From Branchiostoma floridae (lineage: Eukaryota > Chordata > Leptocardii > Amphioxiformes > Branchiostomatidae), in assembly GCF_000003815.2 (NCBI RefSeq), contig NC_049997.1:5341082-5405081 (forward strand): DNA of 64,000 nt, read 5' to 3'. Each line of letters opens with the position of its first letter. Position 1 is the first letter of the stretch. Below the pieces are notes generated by a model. That model was not told the origin of the DNA. It made no database searches and worked only from the letters and a program-made list of their open reading frames with translations. The translations under genes and the position numbers were made by a program. This document shows positions 56,035 to 64,000 of this stretch, one piece after another.

Positions 56035-56150
56035 ACCTTTGTTTATTCATGAGAAGCTCAAATCGGCCAGCAGGCCGCTTTTCATTGAGGTCATGAGGGA
56101 GGTCAGGGTCATATAGAATATAATACAGATACAGATTTACATTCAGTACT
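56035..56150 (-). mobile_element. LINE 3'-end fragment inserted in repeat block R
   Basis: GAACCTTTGTTTATTCATGA ... TTGAGGTCATGAGGGAGGTC AGGGTCA ... ATACAGATTTAC matches 12243-12345. It splits one copy of the block R unit, so it is younger than that duplication. Confidence 0.6.
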
Positions 56151-56602
56151 ATCTTTGGTCACAAGTATGGTTTCTGTTGTATTTGGAGGAAACTATACAT
56201 TTCAGATATGTAACTATGATGTACGATTTTTTCCAGATATATGTTAACATCGAATGGAAAGAGAAAAAGAAATGGTAACGTTGCACTATGATAGGCAAAT
56301 TGCCCAACGTTGCCAGTAAACAAAGAATTTACACGTCATGAGGGTTAAAGGCGTTCATTTTCCTTTGTTGTAACTCCTAACCGAACTTAGACTTAGTCGT
56401 GCGACGCATGAGGCAGTTAGAAGGTACAATACAAGACAAATTACAGCCTGGCGTGACCTGTCCATTGCAATCTATTTTCATCACTACAAGGTAATATAGC
56501 TCTGTCCTCTCTGTGACCTGGCACATAACCCTGATGCCGTTGCTTTTGCCACTGGTCACAAGAATGGTTTCCGTTGTGTTTAGAGCAAACTATACATTTC
56601 AT

Positions 56603-56925
56603 TTAAGGTGGGGTCACACGTGCGTATATATTTAAGTCCGTATGAGGCGCGCATGGGAGTATTTACCTCCACCAGGCCCCACAGGTCGTTGTAAAAATTA
56701 TAGAAATTGGACAAACGTAAACAGGTAACATGTCAGACGAGTAAGCTTGGTAGCTAACCATACTTCTCGGTCAGCTAATTCATCTGGCATGTTATGTATC
56801 TATATTTGTCCAATTTGTACTATTTTCCCCGCGACCTGTGGAGCCTGGTAGAGACTAAGAGCTTTATACGCACCCCAAACGGACTTGAATATATATGCAT
56901 GTGTGACCCTACCTTTACAGTTACG
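56603..56925. mobile_element. Foldback MITE (GGGTCACACGTGCGTATA family)
   Basis: AAGGTGGGGTCACACGTGCG TATATATTTAAGTCCG on the left mirrors CGGACTTGAATATATATGCA TGTGTGACCCTACCTT on the right. The inner arms CAGGCCCCACAGGTCG and CGACCTGTGGAGCCTG, and TTGGACAAA with TTTGTCCAA, also pair. Confidence 0.92.
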
Positions 56926-57245
56926 GTGGGTTTGGATGGGATCAGTGTTCCCTTGCGAATAAATTAGTTTTATCTGAATCGTGACTATGGGCCAAGAGTT
57001 GTCAAGTAGATTCTCGAACCACGATATGGTTTTACTGGCCAGACGACTCCCCTAGCGCACTATTGACTCTCAAGTTGTGCAATTTCTACAATTAGACCAC
57101 CGATTCACGGAGCCTGGTAGAGGCTATGATCTAGCCGCCAAGGCTATAATTTCAGATCACTATTGTCTGTAATTTTGATGTATAGGTACATAGATAGATA
57201 GATAGACAAATATAGGGCTAGATATCAGTAATTCATCACTTTCTA

Positions 57246-57498
57246 CCATAAGGTGGTATGTCACTGCACTTGGGGCACCGGTACGGCACTGTGGGGTTCG
57301 TTCACTGCGGCACTGTTGTGTTATTTTCGCCGATTCTTTTTGAAATTCAGATATTGCGTAATACGTAACTGTATGACTTAGAAGACAACAAAATACACAA
57401 AACGTAAGAAAATTCATTCTTCATCTCTGAAATTCGTTGATCAATCTTTGGAACCCCACAGTGCCGCACCGGTGCCCCAAGTGCAGTGAGATACCTTA
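57246..57498. mobile_element. MITE family A, copy 6 (reference-quality)
   Basis: TAAGGTGGTATGTCACTGCA CTTGGGGCACCGG to CCGGTGCCCCAAGTGCAGTG AGATACCTTA. Both ends and the core (ATTGCGTAATACGTAAC, CTGAAATTCGTTGA) are intact, about 250 bp. TA at both borders may be the target duplication. Confidence 0.93.
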
Positions 57499-57739
57499 CG
57501 TTCTACTTTCACATCAGTTGCTATGCAACATACAAAAAAAGGTTAAAAAAACAAACAATTGTGACTACAATATCAACTTCAAAGCACACACCAGGCTTAT
57601 GGTCATACTAAAATTGTTGGCATATTTCTTTTTCCCTAACCTCTATAGTACATGATTACATAGTCTAAAAACTAAACAAAATCTATCAATTTATAGCGCT
57701 GTATTTGTAACCATAGTAACTTGAGAGATTACTACTTAC

Positions 57740-57830
57740 TTTGGATCCCTCAGAAGAAAGTCAAGAAACCACACTGCTAATGTAGCGTTCTGAATCATCG
57801 AACAGAACTATTCTGCTTCTTATATGAGCA
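57740..57830 (-). promoter_or_regulatory. Promoter and first-exon module 2 (minus strand)
   Basis: TATAA-type box at 57824-57820, exon-like segment with CGATGATTCAGAACGC and ATTAGCAGTG, ending GGGATCCAAA|GTAAGTAGTAATC. The same elements, in order, are at 60259-60365 on the plus strand. It is a possible alternative promoter or a duplicated relic. Confidence 0.6.
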
Positions 57831-58026
57831 GTATCTTGGCAACATAACAAACAAACAAACCGGACGAAAATCACAAGGAAGGGCGTGCTACACTCTCTTG
57901 AATGTTTTTCGTTGCTAGTAGCAGACCGGATGTTTAACTCATCACTAAAAGTACAGGAAATAGCCCCGCCCTGACGATGAAAAGAGTTCCATAAAAAAAA
58001 AGTTATGCTAGGCCGTGGTAATATAT

Positions 58027-58260
58027 ACGAGGGGTGATCAATAAGTCCTCGGCCTCACCCAGAAATAATAAGCGCAACTCAAATTTCGAGGCACAACTTC
58101 GTAGTATGAAGCCTTTTATCAATATCTTCCAAATTTTAATTCATTGCAGTCATTACTTTCCAGGCATTCGTTTTTTTTTAATTAGAAGGTAAGTGGCGAG
58201 AAAAACAAGGATGAATTGTGATCAGACATTTGAGTCGTGACTGTGAGAGAGAAGTTGCCT
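58027..58260. mobile_element. Mariner-like fragment, copy 3, with terminal repeat
   Basis: TATACGAGGGGTGATCAATA AGTCC is a typical mariner end (GGGGTG.TCAATAAGT). Downstream sequence matches copies 1 and 2. No transposase frame was recognised. Confidence 0.65.
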
Positions 58261-58469
58261 ACTAACTGTGCCCTCAAACACTATTTCTCTATTAAATATT
58301 AAGACGGGCACGTTCTAAATAATTTACAACGAGTTCCTCTGTTTGGATATGGCATCCATGCATTACTCCGAGTGTGTGCTATCAACTCTACCTTTCCTAC
58401 CAGTAGAAGTATGATTATAACGTAACAGATATATTGTAGTGACAACACAGTAGCCATGGGCCGATTTGT

Positions 58470-58500
58470 TCTGTTTTGTTTTGTTTTGTTTTGTTTTGTT
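58470..58500. repeat. (GTTTT)n microsatellite
   Basis: Five to six units directly upstream of promoter module 3. The minus-strand module at 53.46 kb has a shorter TTGTTTTG tract in the same place. Confidence 0.93.
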
Positions 58501-58606
58501 CCGTTGGTAGGGACCCCGCGTATAAAACACGAACAAATCCTTCAGGCTTTCCAGAACTGCCAGCAATAGTCATCTGAAAGTTTACTCACTGGAATCCAAA
58601 GTAAGT
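58500..58606 (+). promoter_or_regulatory. Promoter and first-exon module 3 (plus strand)
   Basis: CCGTTGGTAGGGACCCCGCG then TATAAAA at 58521-58527, a segment with AGTCATCTGAAAGTTTACTCA, and TCCAAA|GTAAGTAG at 58600. It is homologous to the lipoxygenase gene promoter (53.33-53.46 kb) but faces the other way. No coding exon was found downstream in the window. Confidence 0.65.
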
Positions 58607-58830
58607 AGATAAAATTACTTCAACTTATTTGAAATCTTAAATGCGACACAATCATTTTAAGTTAACGTTGTCGTTATGCGCTAGCTCTGTTCTGCGACAA
58701 TTGCCACGCAGTAGACAATGTTCATAGCACTTCAAAGATTATATCTCGCATCTCTTAGAATCGAACACAATAAGTCCGCAATTATTTTAGATGTATATAT
58801 TTCTAGACTATTAATGATTATAATGATAGT

Positions 58831-59528
58831 AGAGTCCATTCCAAGACACCATGCGGATGTTTGTTGCCATTGTTTAGAATTGATTTTAAAGTTTTGTAAT
58901 TATATGTCTAGGACATTTGATACTTCAGAAATATTTTTAACACTGTTTCAACTTTATAAATATTTCCCTGGTCCTGTAAAACTTTCGAAATATTCATGGT
59001 GTGGAATTGGATACTTCTAATGGTTTCTAAATAATTATAACAGCATTCTACCATTATTTACCATTTTCTACCATTTTTTGTAAATGGTTCAGTGGGCTGG
59101 GAAGATAGCGATTCACACATCCTTGCAAAGTATGGTTGGGTGCCATGCAACAATGGCCCACCACAAAGGATCCACCAGTGCCCAGCAGTGAAATCTAAAA
59201 ATATACAGATGCAACAATAGGGCTTACTTTTATGGGGGCAATAAACTAATTATACCATTTGGCCAGGTTTACCATTTTTTGTAAATATTTGTAAATGTGA
59301 AATAATCACAGAGAGGTTTCACAATTATTCTAAATAAAGATATTTTTGTACAGTTACTTTCAAAATGTTTCTAAAATATTCAAAGAAATTCAAATAAATG
59401 AGTATTTTCTTAGTCAATTTTTTGAAAATAATTTAATTATTGTGGCTCAGATATTCTTTTATTCAAAATAATTCAGACTAATTATAAATATCGCCTAAAA
59501 ACCCTCATGGTGTCTTGGAATGGACTCT
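58831..59528. mobile_element. AT-rich TIR element
   Basis: The terminal inverted repeats are 22-23 bp: AGAGTCCATTCCAAGACACC ATG at 58831-58853 and CATGGTGTCTTGGAATGGAC TCT at 59506-59527. The interior is AT-rich and non-coding. The superfamily is not determined. Confidence 0.82.
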
Positions 59529-59897
59529 ATGATTGTTAATTAATAATTAGTTATAAATAAGCAGCAATAAGGTTAGACTGATATTAACAACCAAATTAGT
59601 GTACCGCTTTATACCTATCATCGTTTCTCTAATGCTATTTCTATCAGGTACTTATTATAATAAGTTTCTATTTTAACGTCATGCTTCAGATATAAGTTAT
59701 ACCATCATTTATCAGTCTGCTATAAGAAGACCGTCACGGTCTGGGTTTGAGTTTTTCTAGACTTTTACTTTGCCTGTATATACCACCAATCAGTATATGT
59801 TTGGACTTGATGGTGAATCTGCTGGTTGGTTGGTCAGTGGTCAGTTCTCTGGTTGATATGCTTTGTTGGTGGTCTGCTTGATCGATAAGTTAATTGG

Positions 59898-60074
59898 TTG
59901 GTTGGTCGGTCGGTCGGTCGGTCGGTCGGTCGGTTGGTTGGTTGGTCGTTCTGTCTGTCTGTCTGTCTGTCTGTCTGCATGTCTGTCTGTATGTCTGTCT
60001 GTCTGTCTGTCGGTCGGTCGGTCAAGGTCTTACCGCGTCATGAACGTCGGTCGGTCGGTCGGTTGGTTGGTCGT

Positions 60075-60108
<34 letters not shown>

Positions 60109-60170
60109 GGTCTGTCGGTCGGTCTGTCTGTCGGTCGGTCGGTCTGTCTGTCGGTCGGTCGGTCAAGGTC
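59898..60170. repeat. Two blocks of (GGTC)n/(TGTC)n microsatellite
   Basis: (CGGT)n then (CTGT)n at 59898-60022, the unique spacer CAAGGTCTTACCGCGTCATGAAC, then the same pattern at 60047-60165 followed by the same spacer. This is a tandem duplication of a composite microsatellite. ORFs across it are artefacts. Confidence 0.95.
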
Positions 60171-60258
60171 TTACCGCGTCATGAACATCAAGACTATAGC
60201 ACGCACTTCATAGTGGCTTTCTTTTGGTTTGTTTGTCAAATCGCTAAGAAACGACCCT

Positions 60259-60356
60259 TATAAAAATCAGAATTACTTCAGTCCGATGATTCAGAATGCC
60301 AAATTAACATTAGCAGTGATGCTCTTAAATTTCTTCCAAAGGGATCCAAAGTAAGC
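60259..60356 (+). promoter_or_regulatory. Promoter and first-exon module 4 (plus strand)
   Basis: TATAAAA at 60259-60265, CGATGATTCAGAATGCC, ATTAGCAGTG, and GGGATCCAAA|GTAAGC at 60350, followed by TTAGTAGTAATCTCTCACGT TACCATGGTTACAAATG. It mirrors module 2 (57.7-57.8 kb) including the flanks. It could drive a gene beyond the window. Confidence 0.6.
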
Positions 60357-60539
60357 ACTTAGTAGTAATCTCTCACGTTACCATGGTTACAAATGTAATG
60401 ATATCAATTTACCCTGTCACTGTCTGTTTATATACAATATATGTTGAGAATAAAGAAATAATCATTTTAGTACGACCAGACGTAATACAGGCCACTTCTT
60501 TTCCTACTTTGCGTCGCTTTATTGTACATGTCAACAAAT

Positions 60540-61380
60540 TGTAAATGTATAGTTTGCTTCAAACACAACAGAAACCATTCTTGTGACCAAAGGCGCACGC
60601 AACAGCATCAGGGTTATGCGTGAGGTCACTGAGAGGACAGGGCAATCACATTGTAGTGATGAAAATAGATTGCAATAGACAGGTCACGCCAAACTGTAGT
60701 TTGTCTTGTATTGTGTGGTTAGGAGAAAAATGAACGCCTTTAACCCTCATGGGGTGTGAATTCTTTGTTTACTAGCAACGTTGGGCAACCATGGGCGTTA
60801 CGGTGGACTCTCACTGTACTTGGGGTACCGGTGCGGTACTGCGCGGTTCGTAGATGACTCAACAAATTTCAGAGATAAAGAACGAATTTTCTTCAGTTTT
60901 GTGCATTTTTTGTCTTCTAAGTTATACGTTTACGTATTACGCAATATCTAAATTATCAAAAATCGCGAAAATAACACAACAGTGTCGCAGTGAACGAACC
61001 CTGCAGTGCCGCACCGGCGCCCCAAGTGCAGTGAGATTCCACCTTTATATAGGGTGAGACAGAACCAATTTCAGGTCAAACAGGGGTCATTGTAGCCATA
61101 CAGTTGTAAGCTATTTGAACTTAATTCCTTTTAGTACTCCATACGACTGGTGTAAAGGCACTTAAGTGAGGTTAGTACATAGTTTACACTGAAAACATAG
61201 CTTCTTTGTTCATCTTATAACCCTAATCCCATCAAAACACACCGGATATGTTTCGGCGTTGTACATTTTGTCAAGTTATGGGAACTCTTTCCATCGTTAA
61301 GGTGGGGCCATTTCCTGTACTTTTCAGTGTTCAGTTAAACACCAAGACTGCTACTAGCAACAACAAACATTATTCTAGGA
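60540..61380. repeat. Inverted copy of repeat block R, right side
   Basis: 60540-60790 is the inverted block R unit (CAGAAACCATTCTTGTGACC ... GGTCACGCCAAACTG). 61130-61190 is the inverted TTACACCAG...CTTAAGTG segment of 55300-55350. 61215-61370 is the inverted GTACAGGAAATGGCCCC segment of 54852. Together they mirror 54.8-56.6 kb. Confidence 0.87.
60792..61048. mobile_element. MITE family A, copy 7, nested in repeat block R
   Basis: TACGGTGGACTCTCACTGTA CTTGGGGTACC to GGCGCCCCAAGTGCAGTGAG ATTCCACCTTTA, with the family core in the reverse arrangement. It is absent from the mirrored position at 55.4 kb, so it arrived after the duplication. Confidence 0.9.
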
Positions 61381-61404
61381 ATAAAAACTGAACTTAACAA
61401 TACA

Positions 61405-61740
61405 AAAATGATAATAATATCTTTATTGCACAACAATTGTACGAGGTACAAAGTATGGTATCTACATAAATACAGTTCTATAGCTTAAATAACTAATACA
61501 GGAGTTGTAGTATGGAATAAGTTTCTTACAATCATTGAGGGCTTTTACAATCATTTGAGAAATTTCTAATGTCTAAACCTTCTTTGATATACTTTTCTAT
61601 ATCTGCCATGCAGGAATTGTCACATGCCATGATGTATTTGAATTTGCACTTCATGTCCATTGAAATAAAGCCTTGTGTATAAAATGACAACCTTCTGTAT
61701 AGAGAATAAACGTAGAAGAAGTAAGACTTTTATTCATTTT
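61405..61740 (-). pseudogene. LINE C-terminal tail and 3' end
   Basis: The minus strand reads FKYIMACDNSCMADIEKYIK EGLD, which resembles [20 protein letters not shown] in the 50.6-kb fragment, then a 3' end with AATAAAGATATTATTATCAT. 5'-truncated. Confidence 0.65.
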
Positions 61741-61918
61741 CTCGGATTAATGTCGACTGGAATTTAAACTGCTTCCAATCTAAAATTTTTACTTTTTCAG
61801 CGTAACAGAAAGTCCTGGATATTCTATGTGAATATATTGATAATTCTGAATAAATAAGTAGAGCATCCGACGAACATTGATGTTCGAGAATTCTTTTTTT
61901 TTTGTGAACGTTCAGTCT

Positions 61919-62156
61919 AAATGTGGTACCTCGCTGCACTTGGGGCACCGGTGCGGCATTCTTGTGTTATTTTCGCCGATTTTTTTTTCTTACAATTTAG
62001 AATCTGCGTAATACGTAAAACTATGACTTAGAAGACAGCATAATGCACAAAACGTAAGAAAATTCGTTCTTGTTTCTGTAATTCGTTGAGTAATCTTTCG
62101 AACCCCACTGTGCCGCAACAGTGCCCAAAGTGCAGTGAGACACCACTTTTAGGTAT
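61919..62156. mobile_element. MITE family A, copy 8
   Basis: TAAATGTGGTACCTCGCTGC ACTTGGGGCACCGG to CAACAGTGCCCAAAGTGCAG TGAGACACCACTTTTA. The core (ATCTGCGTAATACGTAAAAC, TGTAATTCGTTGAG) is present. Confidence 0.9.
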
Positions 62157-62308
62157 ATATGTCTCTTAACAGGGGCTGTTGTGGACATATGGTACATGAT
62201 ACGGTACATGTACATGTACACCGCGCCAAAACAGCCTGAGAACGCCACCACTTCAAAATCAAACAAAGGCTTCGTTGTCTTACCTCGGAAGCATGCAATC
62301 AACTGGGG

Positions 62309-62742
62309 CTACCAACTCTCCAGCAAAGACGTGAACAGCTTACTGTGAAATTCGGCCGCACCTTGTTGCAATCCAGAACATTCAGACAGTGGCTTCCACC
62401 AACACGAGGCGAAACCAGTGGGCGACTCACCAGATCACACGGCAAGCTGACCACTATCAATGCCAGAACAGAGCGATATAAGAACAGTACAATTCCGCAC
62501 ATCGTCAGACTACTGAACTCATAGACTGCGTTGTTTTTACCATATGCGTTGATTTTATTGCTCAATCAAATATGTAAATTTTAGATATCTTAATACGCTG
62601 ACAAATATGAATGATTTTAAATGTCCGTGTAAAGTTTATTATGGTACGTTGATGTATGTACAAGAGCAATTCAGGGCCTAGTGTCAGAGCCCTGCCATTC
62701 TGTACATGTTGAGCACCAAATAAAACCGTTATTATTATTAAC
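62309..62742 (+). pseudogene. 5'-truncated LINE: RT C-terminus and 3' UTR
   Basis: Frame 62309-62524 encodes LQQRREQLTVKFGRTLLQS, QWLPPTRG, RTERYKNSTIPHIVRLLNS and a stop. This is the standard end of many invertebrate non-LTR polyproteins. The 3' UTR ends CAAATAAAACCG with (TTA)n at 62720-62742. The upstream part is missing. Confidence 0.82.
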
Positions 62743-62895
62743 CTTATTCCAATTACACTCCTTACGTAACATGTAGACGCGGCATATAGACCAGCTTTAC
62801 AACAACTTGGACACTCAAGGAATGTCTGGTTCCTACAAAACTCGAAACCTACAAAGTTTCGAGTTCCTACAAAGGAAACCAGATATGGTGAAAGG

Positions 62896-63207
62896 TGTAC
62901 TCTCGCTGCACTTGCGTCAAGTTTGCGTCACTGTGGGATTCGTTCGCTGCGTCACTGTTTTGTTACTTTCTCCGATATTTTATAATTTAGATTGCGGGGT
63001 ACGAAAGATACTAAACGATTTTCAGAGAAAAAGAACGAATTTTCTTTCTTACTTTTTGTGTATTTTGTCGTCTTCTAAGTCATACTTTTACGTATGTCGC
63101 AATATCTAAATTATAAAAGATGGGAGAAAATAACAAAGCAGTGAAGCAGTGAACGAACCCCGCAATGCCGCCAGCGTGCCCCAAGTCCGGTGAGAGAGCA
63201 CCTTAAA
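62896..63207. mobile_element. MITE family A, copy 9
   Basis: AAAGGTGTACTCTCGCTGCA CTTGCGTC to CGTGCCCCAAGTCCGGTGAG AGAGCACCTTAAAGG. It includes a partial internal duplication of the core. Confidence 0.88.
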
Positions 63208-64000
63208 GGTTTTTTTGAGGTGGCGGTATTATGGCACCTGGTGGAATTATGATAGTCAATGTTATATTTTCCTAATATCTATAGCATATTCCAGACGGTG
63301 TTGTCGTACCATGCGAACAATGCCAACACGATCCACATATTAATGGCATCAATTTTTATTGACCATTATGAGTTATGGGTATTTAACAGTCTTTTTAGCT
63401 ATGTCTCCTGTAGGCATTAGCTTGTTCTGTCAGAAGCTGAAGAAGAATGACAGACAACACCATAGGAAAAACTATTGTCCTAAAGCCCCGTTTACAAATC
63501 AAGAATTTAGCTCTTACAAGTTAGTTGTTAAACCAGTTTTTCAAGTTAGCTGTACTTGTATGCACTTGTTTCAGCTAGTTCATTCTAGTGACGCTGAAAA
63601 AGAGTGGTGGATGTCACTGGAAACGTCCGGAAGTAAATATCCGTTTTTTTATCCAGTTGCAGAGATTGAATTGCATTTGAATATTGCTAAAGCTAAGGGC
63701 ACAACCCGCCGTACGTGCTGCCTACGTACCAAAACGTGGGCAATCTTTTGGGATCCGTAAGTGGTAAGTACCACCGCCGTACGAACGCGCGCGTAGGGAA
63801 TCCGGCGGATTTTGGAGCACGCAGACACGCCGTAGAACTTTACGTGCAGGCAAAACCTTGTGCGCCATCCGGCTGCGCCCACCGTTCGTGCCAGTACGGC
63901 CGACGCGCCTGCCCTGTACAGCCTGAATAATCTCCAAGCAGATTCCTCCGGTGGCATAAAACAGTAACACCGCCTCCGCGGTGGCAAATTATACTCCTCT
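63208..64000. other. Right-edge stretch without a recognised gene
   Basis: A 133-codon plus-strand frame (63359-63760) has no domain that I recognise. From about 63697 the sequence becomes GC-rich (GGGCACAACCCGCCGTACGT), with frames on both strands. It looks like the start of a repeat that continues outside the window. Confidence 0.4.

Larger units (their letters stand above)
54290..56600. repeat. Repeated block R (several tandem and inverted copies), left side
   Basis: A unit of about 280 bp (CAACGTTGCCAGTAAACAAA ... ACAATACAAGACAAATTACA GCCTG.CGTGACCTGTC.ATT ... GGAAACTATACATTTCAG) occurs at 55460-55740, 55815-56240 (interrupted by a LINE tail) and 56300-56600. An inverted copy is at 54300-54470. 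A second segment (GTACAGGAAATGGCCCCGCC TTGACGATGAAAAGAG) is at 54852-54900. The same segments recur inverted at 60540-61370. Confidence 0.88.

Noticed and set aside
59834-60263. Ser/Val/Cys-rich or Asp/Thr-rich open frames
   Set aside because: They are products of the tetranucleotide microsatellite.
63359-63760. 133-codon plus-strand frame as a gene or as the paralogue driven by modules 3 and 4
   Set aside because: It has no recognisable domain, no AVPQA or SRPBCC-like sequence and no supporting splice structure.

Overview
Organism and overall character. The window is animal nuclear DNA: spliced genes with GT-AG introns, EGF and C-type lectin exons of symmetrical phase, CR1-like LINEs, a tRNA-derived SINE and many MITE and foldback elements. 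A CR1-like LINE that joins a 2A-type recoding motif to a PHD finger, together with the dense young DNA transposons, points to a cephalochordate (amphioxus, Branchiostoma) or another marine deuterostome. That assignment is inference. There are four assembly gaps: 423-522, 2584-2683, 7045-7203 and 54980-55079.

Gene 1 (minus strand, 378 to about 10804) encodes a type II membrane receptor. Its order is a cytoplasmic tail with duplicated tyrosine modules and an SH3-ligand motif, one membrane segment, a Ser/Thr-rich stalk, six EGF repeats on near-identical exons, and a C-terminal C-type lectin domain with an EPN sugar-binding motif. In this assembly the gene is damaged. A 1.59-kb foldback element with a 12-bp target duplication sits inside the coding exon for the tail, the first lectin exon carries a frameshift, and two gaps hide parts of the lectin domain and the membrane segment.

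Gene 2 (minus strand, 51398 down to 18304, promoter near 53.4 kb) is the main discovery. Twenty-one coding exons join in perfect phase into 1,234 codons. The protein has a predicted N-myristoylation signal, an AVPQA repeat, three tandem SRPBCC/START-like lipid-cavity domains, a C2 domain with all five calcium-binding aspartates, and a complete lipoxygenase catalytic domain with all five iron-ligand positions, ending in the C-terminal isoleucine. C2 takes the place of the usual PLAT domain. I know of no described enzyme with this architecture. It reads as a membrane-anchored, calcium-responsive oxylipin synthase with its own lipid-binding modules.

Mobile DNA fills the introns and flanks. Intron 14 of gene 2 (26.2-34.55 kb) holds an almost intact LINE inside a foldback element, and a decayed CR1-like LINE with a canonical 2A motif inside another element. 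Intron 15 holds a DDE_Tnp_4 (ISL2EU/Harbinger-like) transposon that landed inside a MITE with an AT target duplication. At least nine copies of that MITE family, three copies of a TIR element with ends near CACACTGAAACCGAA, hAT-type MITEs and several hairpin elements occur in the window.

Region 53.3-64 kb, upstream of gene 2, is an inverted-duplicated block. Four homologous TATA-plus-first-exon modules lie there, two facing each strand (minus at 53.4 and 57.8 kb; plus at 58.5 and 60.3 kb). This suggests a head-to-head cluster, with a paralogue of gene 2 possibly beyond the right edge. No second gene body was recognised inside the window.
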